Below are positions 50,797 through 61,158 of a stretch of DNA of 64,000 nucleotides, piece after piece. The stretch is from NCBI RefSeq assembly GCF_014306155.1, contig NZ_JACRWH010000003.1, forward strand, positions 55,326-119,325. Direction: 5' to 3'. This stretch comes from Holdemanella hominis (GTDB lineage Bacteria; Bacillota_I; Bacilli_A; Erysipelotrichales; Erysipelotrichaceae). The position numbers were made by a program, and so were the translations under genes. Below the pieces are notes generated by a model, which saw nothing but the letters and a program-made list of their open reading frames with translations, was not told the origin of the DNA and did no database searches. Position 1 is the first letter of the stretch. Every line of letters starts with the position of its first letter.

Positions 50797-51559
50797 CGTC
50801 AGACACCCCCTGTACAGCTTCTGCTTCTGTAGCTGCTTGTTTATCTAAGAAGTTAAATTTAACCAATACTAAGATAACACCAATCATTGCTACACCTAAT
50901 ACTGGAACACCCATATAAGCAGCTAGAATAAATCCTAAGAAGTAATAAGGAATATTTTGTTTATTAATTGTCATACGCATCAACATCGCAAAACCTAGTG
51001 CAGGTAATAATCCAGCAGCTGCCGCCATACCATTAGTAACGAATTCTGGAATTGCATTGATCAAATTACCAACTGCATCGCCTCCTAAATAGTAAGCAAA
51101 TAATACCAACAAGAAACGACGTACGACTGTGATCATACCAATTAACCAGTGCGTAAATACTACACCATTATAATTTCCTTTTGCTGCATAATCATCTGTC
51201 CAACGTAAGATGATTGAGTTAAATACATTACATAAGTTACCAATTGCTTGAGAAACTAATGCGATAGGCATTGCCAAAGTTACAGCTGTTTCAATTCCTC
51301 TACCAGTCGATAAAGCAAATGCTGTAGCCAAAACACCACCAACGATTGTATCAGGCGGTATATAGGCACCAACACTAACTGCCCCCATAAAGAATAATTC
51401 TAGGCTTGCACCAATTACGATGGATTGCTCCAAATTACCAACTATTAGCCCTACTAATGGAGCTAAGATGATTGGACGGTTGATATAAAGAGAACCCATT
51501 TGATCCCCTAAAACACCAAGTGCTGCAACCAAACCAATCAAGATTGCTTGTAACAACAT
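50783..51559 (-). CDS. PTS mannose-family transporter subunit EIIC (cluster 2)
   Basis: 258 residues. NRPIILAPLVGLIVGNLEQS, IGASLELFFMGAVSVGAYIP. Ends in an acidic tail SDDDDF that overlaps the EIID start. Confidence 0.95.
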   Translation of the reverse strand: MLLQAILIGLVAALGVLGDQMGSLYINRPIILAPLVGLIVGNLEQSIVIGASLELFFMGAVSVGAYIPPDTIVGGVLATAFALSTGRGIETAVTLAMPIALVSQAIGNLCNVFNSIILRWTDDYAAKGNYNGVVFTHWLIGMITVVRRFLLVLFAYYLGGDAVGNLINAIPEFVTNGMAAAAGLLPALGFAMLMRMTINKQNIPYYFLGFILAAYMGVPVLGVAMIGVILVLVKFNFLDKQAATEAEAVQGVSDDDDF

Positions 51560-51586
51560 ATTCTGCTCTCCTCCTTGCTATGTTTG

Positions 51587-52057
51587 TTAAAGAACGCTTT
51601 GTACCGGCACGCTACTTTCGCTGGCCAATTGTCGGATTTCTACTTCAACACCCTTATCCAACATTGCTTTTATATCCTCTTCATCTTGAGGGCCTACAAA
51701 TATAGCTTTGCTAATTTGCCGATATCCGTCTTGTTTTTTTGCTCCACCTAAGTTAATACTCTTAATGGCTGGAACTTCTTGTACTAATCGATATGCATCA
51801 TGAATTGTTTGAACTACGATTAGTAACTTGTACTTATCTGTAACACCGCTGTTTAATGCTTTTACAGAATTTTCAATGTCTTTGATAACCAACTTAACAC
51901 CTGCTGGTTTACCTAATTTCAAAGTTGTTTTCCACATTTCATCATTCACTACTTCATCACTCGCAACCAAAATACAGTCTGCTTGTACTGCATTTGTCCA
52001 AGAGAATGCTACCTGACCATGTAGTAGTCGATGGTCTACACGACATAACTTAATCAT
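51587..52057 (-). CDS. PTS mannose-family subunit EIIB (cluster 2)
   Basis: 156 residues with active histidine in CRVDHRLLHGQVAFSW. SINLGGAKKQDGYRQISKAI is the conserved later block. GGAGG upstream. Confidence 0.95.
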   Translation of the reverse strand: MIKLCRVDHRLLHGQVAFSWTNAVQADCILVASDEVVNDEMWKTTLKLGKPAGVKLVIKDIENSVKALNSGVTDKYKLLIVVQTIHDAYRLVQEVPAIKSINLGGAKKQDGYRQISKAIFVGPQDEEDIKAMLDKGVEVEIRQLASESSVPVQSVL

Positions 52058-52068
52058 ATTTCTTCCTC

Positions 52069-52479
52069 CTAAAATTCTTCTTCATTGTCGTTTGAAAGAA
52101 GATCGTTACAATAAATCAAGCCATCTTTGGCTTCTTGTACACTTTGACGAATCATGTTTTCAATATCATCATCTTGACGCATAAACACATTCATCAATAA
52201 TCCAAGATTCATACCTGTAATTAAATGTGTATTTGGACGACTTAAACGCTTCATCCATTCATTATTTACGCTACCACCAAATACATCTGTACATACAATA
52301 ACAGGATCTGTATCTGGAATATCTTTTAGTGATTCTTCAATCAAATCATTTACATCTTGTCCTTCTTCAACATAAGCTGTAATTATATGCGTATTTGGCT
52401 GTTCTCCCAAAATAATTTGAACAGAGTTGTAAATGCCACGTGAGAATGTTCCATGACTTGCCAAAATAAAGTGTCTCAT
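52069..52479 (-). CDS. PTS mannose-family subunit EIIA (cluster 2)
   Basis: 136 residues. Active histidine in FILASHGTFSRG, then VCTDVFGGSVNNEWMKRL. The start at 52479 (MRHFILASH) has AAAGGAGG 7-8 nt upstream, and the longer reading overlaps the FrlC-like gene. Confidence 0.94.
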   Translation of the reverse strand: MRHFILASHGTFSRGIYNSVQIILGEQPNTHIITAYVEEGQDVNDLIEESLKDIPDTDPVIVCTDVFGGSVNNEWMKRLSRPNTHLITGMNLGLLMNVFMRQDDDIENMIRQSVQEAKDGLIYCNDLLSNDNEEEF

Positions 52480-52481
52480 TA

Positions 52482-53315
52482 CTAAACCTCCTTTCCTAAT
52501 TTTTCGAAAGCTTTTAAAGTTGTCTGTTCTGCAACCCATGGCTTTTCATAATATCTAGAAGTCGCTGTTTCCAGTGACAGATATCCATGGTACCCATTGG
52601 CCTCTAAATCAAGAAGATCTTGTTTTAGATCTCTTGTTCCATCCGACCATGCCAAATGACCTGTTGGCTTTCCATCCACAAAGTGTGTATGGATCACATC
52701 TTTTCCAAATGCATCAAAATAATCTTGAATTGTATTATTGACTCGTGCCATTGCACCAAAATCAATACATACCTTTAACTGTGGATGATTTACCGCATCC
52801 AGATATGCCTTTAATTGTTCTACACTATTCACAAGAACAGATTCATCTGGTTGTAAAGCTTCGATTGCCACCAAAATATCATTTGCCTTTGCATAATCAC
52901 AAACCTTACGCATCATTTCAACCGAACGATTCCATGCATCTTCTTTTGATTCATCATAATAAGCCCAGCCTGTTGTGATTAATATATGTTGGGCATTGAC
53001 TTCTTTTGCGATATCCACCATTCGACAATAATATGCATATACATCTTCTTGACGTGTTGGACTTGCCACATTGTTTGGCTTTGGATTTGTTTGTTCTGGA
53101 CAAATACCAATGATTTTTACATCATATTTTTTTGCGTATTCCTTAAGCTGTTCTACACTCTGATTTTTATTGTAGTCCACATAGAAATGCATAGGACCCG
53201 TCCAAATCTCTACATTTTTAATACCTAAACGATTCATTTCCTGAAAAAAACGTTCAAAAGAATAAAATCTATAATGACTGTTCATTCCACATAATTTATC
53301 TTTAAAATTCATCAT
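52482..53315 (-). CDS. Xylose-isomerase-like TIM-barrel epimerase, FrlC-like (copy B)
   Basis: 277 residues, about 95 percent identical to copy A (11024-11854), with differences concentrated in the first six and last thirty residues. Metal-site motifs VAIEALQPDES and HTHFVDGKPTGHLAW unchanged. Overlaps the LevR-like gene by 14 bp, and its stop lies 2 bp from the EIIA start, so it is firmly part of this operon. Confidence 0.8.
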   Translation of the reverse strand: MMNFKDKLCGMNSHYRFYSFERFFQEMNRLGIKNVEIWTGPMHFYVDYNKNQSVEQLKEYAKKYDVKIIGICPEQTNPKPNNVASPTRQEDVYAYYCRMVDIAKEVNAQHILITTGWAYYDESKEDAWNRSVEMMRKVCDYAKANDILVAIEALQPDESVLVNSVEQLKAYLDAVNHPQLKVCIDFGAMARVNNTIQDYFDAFGKDVIHTHFVDGKPTGHLAWSDGTRDLKQDLLDLEANGYHGYLSLETATSRYYEKPWVAEQTTLKAFEKLGKEV

Positions 53316-56052
53316 CGCTTGCTACCTTTCTTTCATCTTCATCATCCGCTATATATTCATATAAGTATGCAATTTCAGAAATTGGCATCTTTACATGATA
53401 ATTTTTCAACATGGAATCAAAACTTTGATTCACCTGCTCAATAAAATCACTATGGTTACTCGCAAAATCATCTAAATTCTCATATATTTCAATTGCTGTC
53501 TTTGTTACCAAACGCTCAACAAGGAAACAAATATGGATATAAATTCCAATGATTGTACGACTTTGAAATTTTTTCTGCATAACCAACTGTAAGTTTTGTA
53601 CGGATTCACTAACAAAATCCAATAATTTTTGTGGATTTAAAATTGTTAGATTTTCCATGACAGATTGAATTGAGAAATTCTTTAATAAATTTTGATTAAA
53701 CTCTTCAATTTCATCCTCATCTAAATATGGTTTAAAGATTGAATTTAATATATCAATATCTTTAAAATTCATAATATCTTCTAAAGAAACACTTCGAACC
53801 CCTTTTAATTTCAAACTCAATGGTTTTACCATTAAAACCACATCATATTTTTCAAACAAAGGATCCTCATGTTTATTTTTCTGTAAACAATCATAGTCAT
53901 ATTCTATAAACTTAATATCCACCTTTTTAGGAAGACTATTCTGCAACAAATGCGATAATTTTTCACTTACTGAAACACTAACATCATTTGTGATGGCAAT
54001 CGCCTTCTCTCTTTTTGCGACAGATAATATTTTATAGTGACACTGATTTTCTCCACATGACTCACTTAGAATTGTTTCTAAATCATGATGCTGAATCATT
54101 TTCATCCCAACATTTAATGCTAAAGAAGTAGAGATATTATTGATTACACCCACATTCATCGTGTCACTAATTACATCTCCAATCTCTTCTAAAGATCCCA
54201 TATCCACTAATAAGATGATGTTCTTTAAATGCATGTTATTGTTGATATATTCATTTAATTTTTTAGTAATTTCTTCCACTGGCGTATCTAGTGGCATGTC
54301 GATTGCTTCAAAAATATAATGATTCAACAATGAGTTTGCTGCATCCGCAATGGAAGAAGCCGTTGAATATCCATGACTCAAAATAATTCCCATGGTATCT
54401 TGACCTTGAAGTTCTTTATTGTACATACGAATATTCAGCATCAAGAAAATCTTATTCATATTTGACAAACTAACATTCGTAGCTGTTTTTATTTGCTTAA
54501 TAATCTGATCTGCAATAATCGACTCATTCATCATCATGTCTGACATTGTTTGTAAACATTCTTGAATATCTTTTGAATAATTCGATTCCCATTGATTCAA
54601 TAAAGAAGTATTTCTACCTGTTGAAATAATCATACGCGTTAATACATACGCACAATTTACTGGAAGAATGATGTTTTTCGCATTTTTCACTATATTCAAT
54701 ACATCCATCACTAAACTATTCATCGCATCAATACGAGCATCGTGATATGACTGTTCAAACACTAAAACATCATAATAATGACGGACTGCATCTTGACCAA
54801 TCTCTAAAAATCTAGCTTGTGAATTTACTTTGTTTTTCAAATCCACATATGCATTCAAAAGCTGTTCCCACATTTGAATCATCTTTTCACCTAATTCATG
54901 TTTTTCAAATGAATCGATACGCACAAATGTAGCTTCTTCTTTTTCATATTTATCCACACTCATCTGTTCAAGAAGATGTGTCGGTAAGTGATAAATTCTT
55001 ACTTCCATTTCCTCTTCATGAGTGGTTTCACTAAACGCATTGGCACAAATAGCCTTGATAGATTTTTGAAGATCACTTATGTTTCCTTGAAATTGGTGAT
55101 TTACTAAGAAATTACACAACTTCTCTGAAATTAATATTTTTCTTTTTAACCGCTCTTGTTCCTCTTGGAAAAAATGAACAACTAACCGTGTACGCTCATC
55201 TTCACTACGTTCTTGTAAACTAGGAATATGACAGATCACTGGTACATTGATTAACAAATTTTCATTTAATGAAATTCTGGGTTCATTTTCAATACAAAGA
55301 ACAAGCCTTACTTTTGATTGAACACGAACATATTCATTGCCCTCTCGACAAAAGTATCCATAACGAAGAAAGTCTGCAATTTTTTCTTGAGCTTGATCCG
55401 ACAAATATTGTGCATCTTGTATACACAACATTTTCCCATCTGAATTTTCCAAGATTCCCTTCTTTACTTCACCATTATGTTCATATCCAAACAGATCTTC
55501 CATTTGAGCTGTTCGCTCTTCATGTAAAGAAACCTTTTTTACATCTAAAACAATATGACCTTTTTCATTCAAATGATTCTGGCAAAACTCTTTCATGCAG
55601 CTTACCAAGTACATCTTTCCTGTTCCACGCTCTCCATATAGAATAATTGGAAGTCCATCTGGATATAATAATGCAGATTTTATCTGAGAAATCGGATAAC
55701 TCAAGCTACCATCATACCCGACTGATTTTTGGAAATCCTTCAAATCTGGAGAATTATATTTTAATTCCTGCATTAATTCATGAATTGAAATATATTCATT
55801 TTGTTTTAGAACAACATGATAAATTTGTTCTAAAGCATTTTTCGACAAATAATAAACAGGTCTTGAACTGATTTTCACAACCAAATCATCTTTTACTAAC
55901 TCATTTAAATATTGAGAAGTTAAAGAACGCGAAATACTTAATTCTTTACTAATTGTTATTGTTGTGAAATTTGAAAAACGATCTAATTGAAAATGTTGCG
56001 ACATTTTTTGAAGATAGTTATAAATCTGTTGTTTTGACGTTAACTGATTCAT
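53302..56052 (-). CDS. LevR-like PTS-controlled activator without GAFTGA motif
   Basis: 916 residues: N-terminal winged helix (TTITISKELSISRSLTSQYL), AAA+ domain at about 115-350, PRD1 at about 420-530, EIIA-mannose-like domain at about 565-690 (GIILSHGYSTASSIADAANS with the phospho-histidine), and a C-terminal PRD2 with IYIHICFLVERLV. Walker A GERGTGKMYL is present, but the Walker B region reads GKMLCIQDAQ instead of GTLFLDEI and the sigma-54-contacting GAFTGA is absent (DLFGYEHNGEVKKGIL). So it should not activate sigma-54 promoters. First gene of the operon it presumably controls. Confidence 0.87.
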   Translation of the reverse strand: MNQLTSKQQIYNYLQKMSQHFQLDRFSNFTTITISKELSISRSLTSQYLNELVKDDLVVKISSRPVYYLSKNALEQIYHVVLKQNEYISIHELMQELKYNSPDLKDFQKSVGYDGSLSYPISQIKSALLYPDGLPIILYGERGTGKMYLVSCMKEFCQNHLNEKGHIVLDVKKVSLHEERTAQMEDLFGYEHNGEVKKGILENSDGKMLCIQDAQYLSDQAQEKIADFLRYGYFCREGNEYVRVQSKVRLVLCIENEPRISLNENLLINVPVICHIPSLQERSEDERTRLVVHFFQEEQERLKRKILISEKLCNFLVNHQFQGNISDLQKSIKAICANAFSETTHEEEMEVRIYHLPTHLLEQMSVDKYEKEEATFVRIDSFEKHELGEKMIQMWEQLLNAYVDLKNKVNSQARFLEIGQDAVRHYYDVLVFEQSYHDARIDAMNSLVMDVLNIVKNAKNIILPVNCAYVLTRMIISTGRNTSLLNQWESNYSKDIQECLQTMSDMMMNESIIADQIIKQIKTATNVSLSNMNKIFLMLNIRMYNKELQGQDTMGIILSHGYSTASSIADAANSLLNHYIFEAIDMPLDTPVEEITKKLNEYINNNMHLKNIILLVDMGSLEEIGDVISDTMNVGVINNISTSLALNVGMKMIQHHDLETILSESCGENQCHYKILSVAKREKAIAITNDVSVSVSEKLSHLLQNSLPKKVDIKFIEYDYDCLQKNKHEDPLFEKYDVVLMVKPLSLKLKGVRSVSLEDIMNFKDIDILNSIFKPYLDEDEIEEFNQNLLKNFSIQSVMENLTILNPQKLLDFVSESVQNLQLVMQKKFQSRTIIGIYIHICFLVERLVTKTAIEIYENLDDFASNHSDFIEQVNQSFDSMLKNYHVKMPISEIAYLYEYIADDEDERKVASDDEF

Positions 56053-56340
56053 TTTACACCTCCTAACGAATATCGCCTGTTGACGATATCATTTTATTAA
56101 GAAATCAATTTCTAGTCTGTAGTTCCAAATAAAAAAGACACTATTCTGTAAATTTTAAGTAAAATCGACACTTTTGATATCCGCTTTCAATTACTGTTAA
56201 GCCCTTTCATTTTTAATTGAATCTGTATTCGACACTAAATTTAAAAAAATCTTTATTGTGTCTAATTGTACGACATTGATTTTTTCGCGATTTAAAAGGA
56301 GCAAAAATATAATGTTTCTGCTCCAAACTCAGTTTTTAAA
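56053..56340. other. Intergenic region before the LevR-like gene
   Basis: No gene seen. It holds an inverted repeat GATATCG / CGATAT about 25-35 bp before the LevR-like start (possible operator), several GACAC motifs, and the malQ terminator. Confidence 0.4.
56298..56324 (-). terminator. Terminator of malQ
   Basis: GGAGCA / TGCTCC stem followed by TTTTAAA on the minus strand. Confidence 0.7.
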
Positions 56341-57810
56341 TTAACGATTTGACTTTTTGATCCATTCTTTTGTCTTCATTACCTTATCTGGAAATGTCTT
56401 AAAATCTTTTAACTTCCAAGTCCAGTTTTTGTTTGATACTGTTCCTGGTGTATTGATTCGTGCCTCTTCTTTATATCCACAAACATCCCAAATAGGAAGA
56501 ATTACTGTATCTGCATCTGTATCTAAGGCATATTGACAAAGCATCTCATTAAAAGAACGACTTGAATATCCCTGATTTTTAAAGAAACGACGCAAACTAA
56601 TACGCTTATTTGAATCATACGTATAATAATCTTCATTACATGTCGCATTATCATGTGTTCCTGTATATAATACAGAGTTTTTCTTTGCCTTTTTCTTTAA
56701 TTGTTTAGCTTCCATTCTAAACAATAAAACATCCATGCCCGGTATACCATAATCGTCTTCAAGTTCAATCACTTCTGGACGAATCAGGCCTAAGTCTTCA
56801 GCCACTAAAACAATATCTGGACATGCCTTTAAAATCGCATCCATCAATTTATGAGCTGGACCTAAGATCCATTTTCCTGCAATAGCTGTTGGACAAGACG
56901 CTGGTATATTCCAATATGTATCAAACGCTCTAAAATGATCGATTCTCACCATGTCATAACAACGATTCATCCAACTCATACGATTACACCAGAAAAGATA
57001 TCCATTTTTTTCCTGCGCATCAAAATCATAAATTGGCATTCCCCAACGTTGTCCAGTTTCACTAAAATAATCTGGTGGACAACCCGCAATATATTCTGGT
57101 TTTCCTTCTTCATCCAATAAGAAAGCTTTACGGTTGCACCATACATCCGCACTATCTAAATCTACATAGAATGGCATATCTCCCATGATTTTAAGATTTC
57201 TTGCGTGCGCATACATTTGAATTTCATCCAATTGTTTATAAAAAACAAACTGTAAAAACTCAATATAAAAAATCTCATCTTTATAATCATCCAAATCAAT
57301 ATCACGATTTTCTGGCCAGTTCTTATATTCATCTTCCCACTCAAACCATGGAGCCCCATTATAAAAACTCTTAAATAAAGAGTAGGCAGACCATTCCTCT
57401 AGCCAAAATGCATCACGCTTAAATGCTTCAAAATCTTCTTTAAATGAATCAAATTCCTTTTTAAAAACTTTAAAGGCCTTTTGAAAATAAGATTCCTTGA
57501 ATTCACGAATCTTGTCATATTCAACAAAGTCTTTAAACTTATTACAATTCACAATTGAGCTTTGCGTCAACAACCCCATTTCACACAAACGATCCAAGTT
57601 AATATAGATAGGATCTCCCGCAAAACTAGAATATGTCTGATATGGAGAATGAGTGGGGCCTGTCATCTGCAAAGGCAAGATTTGCCATATGGTATACCCT
57701 GCATCCGCAATAATATCTATCATTCGAATTGTTTTTTGCCCTAAATCACCAATCCCTTGATTTGCAGGGATAGAGAAAACAGGACATAAGATTCCTGCAC
57801 TTCTATTCAT
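56341..57810 (-). CDS. malQ: 4-alpha-glucanotransferase (amylomaltase), GH77
   Basis: 489 residues. RSAGILCPVFSIPANQGIGD start, IMGDMPFYVDLDSADVWCNR, MVRIDHFRAFDTYWNIPA with nucleophile aspartate, VLVAEDLGLIRPEV with acid/base glutamate, and YTGTHDNATC. Transfers maltooligosaccharide units in glycogen/maltodextrin metabolism. Single gene with its own terminator. Confidence 0.96.
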   Translation of the reverse strand: MNRSAGILCPVFSIPANQGIGDLGQKTIRMIDIIADAGYTIWQILPLQMTGPTHSPYQTYSSFAGDPIYINLDRLCEMGLLTQSSIVNCNKFKDFVEYDKIREFKESYFQKAFKVFKKEFDSFKEDFEAFKRDAFWLEEWSAYSLFKSFYNGAPWFEWEDEYKNWPENRDIDLDDYKDEIFYIEFLQFVFYKQLDEIQMYAHARNLKIMGDMPFYVDLDSADVWCNRKAFLLDEEGKPEYIAGCPPDYFSETGQRWGMPIYDFDAQEKNGYLFWCNRMSWMNRCYDMVRIDHFRAFDTYWNIPASCPTAIAGKWILGPAHKLMDAILKACPDIVLVAEDLGLIRPEVIELEDDYGIPGMDVLLFRMEAKQLKKKAKKNSVLYTGTHDNATCNEDYYTYDSNKRISLRRFFKNQGYSSRSFNEMLCQYALDTDADTVILPIWDVCGYKEEARINTPGTVSNKNWTWKLKDFKTFPDKVMKTKEWIKKSNR

Positions 57811-57867
57811 TTTATCACCGTTTTGTAATCCCTTTCATTGCTTCTATTTTAACACATTTTTATAAAA

Positions 57868-57900
57868 AAGAACTATATATTTCAAAAAATTATATAGTTC
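57868..57900 (-). terminator. Terminator of the SNF2 gene
   Basis: GAACTATATA / TATATAGTTC stem and TTTTTT on the minus strand. Confidence 0.8.
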
Positions 57901-60900
57901 CTATTCCATAGAGAATAAATCTCTCAATTCTTCCTTGGATAAAGTCGAAATGCCACCATTTGAATTTTCGACAAATATATCACTCATCTCTTTTTTGCGC
58001 TTCTGCATCTCGTAGATTTTCGCTTCTATTGTGTTCTTCATCAACAACTGATACACTAACACATTTTTTGTCTGACCAATACGATACGCACGATCTGTTG
58101 CTTGATTTTGCGCGCTCACATTCCACCAAGGATCATAATGAATCACAGCTTGTGCCTTAGTCAGATTTAGCCCAGTTCCACCGGCCTTTAATGAAATTAA
58201 GAATACATCCGAATCATCACTCTGAAAAGCATCTACTTCTTCTTTACGCTTCTTCTTATCAACTGCACCTGTAATCATATGGTATTTGATGCCTCGCTGC
58301 TTAAACTCTTCGATAAAGGAATCAAAAATACTTGTGAAACTTGAAAACAACAAGACTTTCTTACCATTCTCTTTTAATGTCTCAATCAATTCAAGACACA
58401 TTGTAAACTTTGTACTCTCACCCTTATAGTTTTCATATAACATTCTTGGTTCGCAACAAATCTGACGAAGACGCGTCATCATCGCGATGATCAAAATCGA
58501 ATCCACTTGTTCCAATTCTAATTGTTGCTGAAGCTGCTCATTGACTTGGGCAAGATTTGCAAGATACAACTGCTTTTCCTCCGGACTAAAGTTTAACCAC
58601 ATATCTTTCTCAACCTTATCCGGCAAATCCTTCAACACTTGTTTTTTCGTTCTGCGCAAAATAAATGGCGACACCAACTTTTGAAGTTTGGACTGTCTGT
58701 CATCATCCCCCATCTGAATGGGTTTCTCAAAATTCTTTGTGAAATAATTCAAACTATATAGATATCCTGGCAACAAGAAATCAAAGATACTCCACAATTC
58801 ACTTAAACTATTCTCAATTGGCGTTCCTGTTAATGCCAAACGATGTTTACTTTTTAAAGCCTTTACACTTTGCGCATTCTTTGTCTTAGGATTCTTAATA
58901 AACTGTGCCTCATCTAGAACAATATATTCAAATTCCATAGGCATATACAATTCAACATCCCTACGCAAATAATCATATGTCGTAATATAGAGTTCGTGAT
59001 TTTCCTGAATAATCTCTTTACGAACTTCTTGCGTTCCCGTAACACAAACAGCGTCCACACCAATCTTAAACTTTTCAATTTCTGACATCCAGTTATACAT
59101 TAGACTACTTGGACATACAATCAAACTCGGTTTATCCTTTGAAACAAACTGTTCATAAAATACCAATACTTGAATAGTTTTTCCAAGTCCCATATCATCG
59201 GCAAGAATTCCATTTAAATTCATGTTTTTCAAATCATACAACCATTGAATGCCCTGCTGCTGATACGTGCGCAATAAAGATTTATACTCATCCTTCAATT
59301 GAATTGTTTGTTCTTTCACTTTCATTAATCGATCTGTATATTCTGTAACCGAATCATCATTACGAACATCCAATTCTGAATCCACATCCATTAAATGGAA
59401 AGCCTGATATGCTGGTTTTTCAATTGTTTCTTTCTTGAAATCCTTAGTCGTTAAATTCATTGTAAAAGCCAATTCATTCAACTGTTCTAAACCTGTATCT
59501 TCCAAATCAATCATTTCGCCATTCTTTAACTGATAAAACTTTTTCTTCTTTCGATACGCATTTAAAATATGTGACAATTCATCTGCGTTCACATCACTAT
59601 CTAGTTCCATCTTCAATAAATCATTTTGAACATAGACCTTTACACTTAAATTCATACTGTGACGATTCTTTAAACGTTTCAATTCCTCAGACACATACAC
59701 ATCCGCTTGTTTTTGAATCAAAGGAATTCCATGATCCAAAAAATTATATAACGCATCGCTTCGACCTTTAAATACAGCCTTATTATCTTCAATCTTTACC
59801 GCATAATGCGAAATAATTGCTTCTATACTGGCAATTTGGTTGGAATCTGTATTTGTGAAAAAACTCTTTTTTTGATTATTTTCTAGATAGTTTCCCCATA
59901 CAATCATATTCGCATTTTCAAGATCTGAATACACACGAATATTCTCAATTACAGTCGCATATTTTTCTACATCTACATTCGTTTCTAATTGAATATAATC
60001 CATATATGGCTGCAAGCATTGTAAGTAAAAAGCTCTAAAATCACTTTTTTTAATCAACCAACCATCTTCTTGCGAAACATTATACGCAAGTGAAGCTAAA
60101 AAGCCATCCGCATCCAATGTGTATCGCGTAATATTTTTATAATCCACTACATACAAATGTTTATTACCAATTAGAAAATTATCATCCAAATCTACATTGA
60201 GTTCGAAACAATCATCATATTCAACCAATTTTATAACTAATTTTATATCTTTTTCATCCGTTTTAAATTCGGTATAGTCATTAGGCAAAGATACATTTAA
60301 ATCAAAGAAATCATCCAGACATTCCGAATAGATTTCCCCGTCTTTTTGCCAATCTTTTGAAAAACTATATTTCATCAAAAATGCATAAATCTTTTGACTT
60401 GGCTCATCCAAATCTTCTGGATTTAAATAAATCTGTGTGTTTTTCCCAAAAGATTCCAATTTCTTTTCAAAAAAGCCTAGCATTAAAGTTTGAATATTCT
60501 TTACTATATATGCACGATTCACTTGAATCTTTAATTTAAACGCTGCCTGATCATAATAATATGAATTTGTAGGATGCAACGTCAAACGAATTCGATTCTC
60601 GTTTTCCTTAAAGAAATTGTTAACTTTATCTTCTTGTTTTTCTTTTAGAAAATCAAATGCCGTCTGATTCAAGCTATGAATTCTTCGACGCTTTCTTTCC
60701 AATTCTTCTTGCCGATTTTTTTCTTCAATATATTGTTGATACTCCACACAAAACGGAAAAATCTGGGGATTGATCGCATTAATGGCACGCACTACACTTA
60801 CTAAATGCACACACCCTTTATGTGTCTCTTGTGAGCATGTACAATTTGTAGTTAATATCGTACCATATTCATTCACTCTAAAATTAATAATTTCCTCATT

Positions 60901-61065
60901 CCAACACGTTTGAATAATAGCCTTTACTTCATAATATAAAATCCGATCATGCACTCTTTCAATTGAGATACGCTCAATCTTACCTGCATAATAAGGATCA
61001 TTTGCCTCATAATATATCCATGAATTTTTAATAAAACGATTTAAAGATTCTTCATAAATGCGCAT
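57901..61065 (-). CDS. SNF2-family helicase with SWIM zinc finger
   Basis: 1054 residues. SWIM finger at about 65-90 (NCTCSQETHKGCVHLVSVVR, CxC...CxH). SNF2 ATPase from about 600: GILADDMGLGKTIQVLVFYE, VLDEAQFIKNPKTKNAQSVK, LTGTPIENSLSELWSIFDFL; C-terminal half with GGTGLNLTKAQAVIHYDPWW and ATDRAYRIGQTKNV. The family remodels protein-DNA or RNA polymerase complexes; role in this organism unknown. The start at 61065 is chosen because AGGTGG lies 8 nt before; the GTG at 61077 overlaps that site. Confidence 0.93.
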   Translation of the reverse strand: MRIYEESLNRFIKNSWIYYEANDPYYAGKIERISIERVHDRILYYEVKAIIQTCWNEEIINFRVNEYGTILTTNCTCSQETHKGCVHLVSVVRAINAINPQIFPFCVEYQQYIEEKNRQEELERKRRRIHSLNQTAFDFLKEKQEDKVNNFFKENENRIRLTLHPTNSYYYDQAAFKLKIQVNRAYIVKNIQTLMLGFFEKKLESFGKNTQIYLNPEDLDEPSQKIYAFLMKYSFSKDWQKDGEIYSECLDDFFDLNVSLPNDYTEFKTDEKDIKLVIKLVEYDDCFELNVDLDDNFLIGNKHLYVVDYKNITRYTLDADGFLASLAYNVSQEDGWLIKKSDFRAFYLQCLQPYMDYIQLETNVDVEKYATVIENIRVYSDLENANMIVWGNYLENNQKKSFFTNTDSNQIASIEAIISHYAVKIEDNKAVFKGRSDALYNFLDHGIPLIQKQADVYVSEELKRLKNRHSMNLSVKVYVQNDLLKMELDSDVNADELSHILNAYRKKKKFYQLKNGEMIDLEDTGLEQLNELAFTMNLTTKDFKKETIEKPAYQAFHLMDVDSELDVRNDDSVTEYTDRLMKVKEQTIQLKDEYKSLLRTYQQQGIQWLYDLKNMNLNGILADDMGLGKTIQVLVFYEQFVSKDKPSLIVCPSSLMYNWMSEIEKFKIGVDAVCVTGTQEVRKEIIQENHELYITTYDYLRRDVELYMPMEFEYIVLDEAQFIKNPKTKNAQSVKALKSKHRLALTGTPIENSLSELWSIFDFLLPGYLYSLNYFTKNFEKPIQMGDDDRQSKLQKLVSPFILRRTKKQVLKDLPDKVEKDMWLNFSPEEKQLYLANLAQVNEQLQQQLELEQVDSILIIAMMTRLRQICCEPRMLYENYKGESTKFTMCLELIETLKENGKKVLLFSSFTSIFDSFIEEFKQRGIKYHMITGAVDKKKRKEEVDAFQSDDSDVFLISLKAGGTGLNLTKAQAVIHYDPWWNVSAQNQATDRAYRIGQTKNVLVYQLLMKNTIEAKIYEMQKRKKEMSDIFVENSNGGISTLSKEELRDLFSME

Positions 61066-61158
61066 ATTTCTTCCCACCTAACTTACTCCTTATTATACCA
61101 CAAATTTGACTTTCTATTTTTGAGTTGTTAATGTATGAGAAAAGAAAGAAGAATGATT

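Noticed and set aside
56100..56290. GACAC-rich stretch as a repeat family
   Set aside because: Spacing is irregular and the motif too short to distinguish from AT-rich background.
57960..60539. Plus-strand frames inside the SNF2 gene
   Set aside because: Shadows of the helicase reading frame with no promoter or ribosome site.
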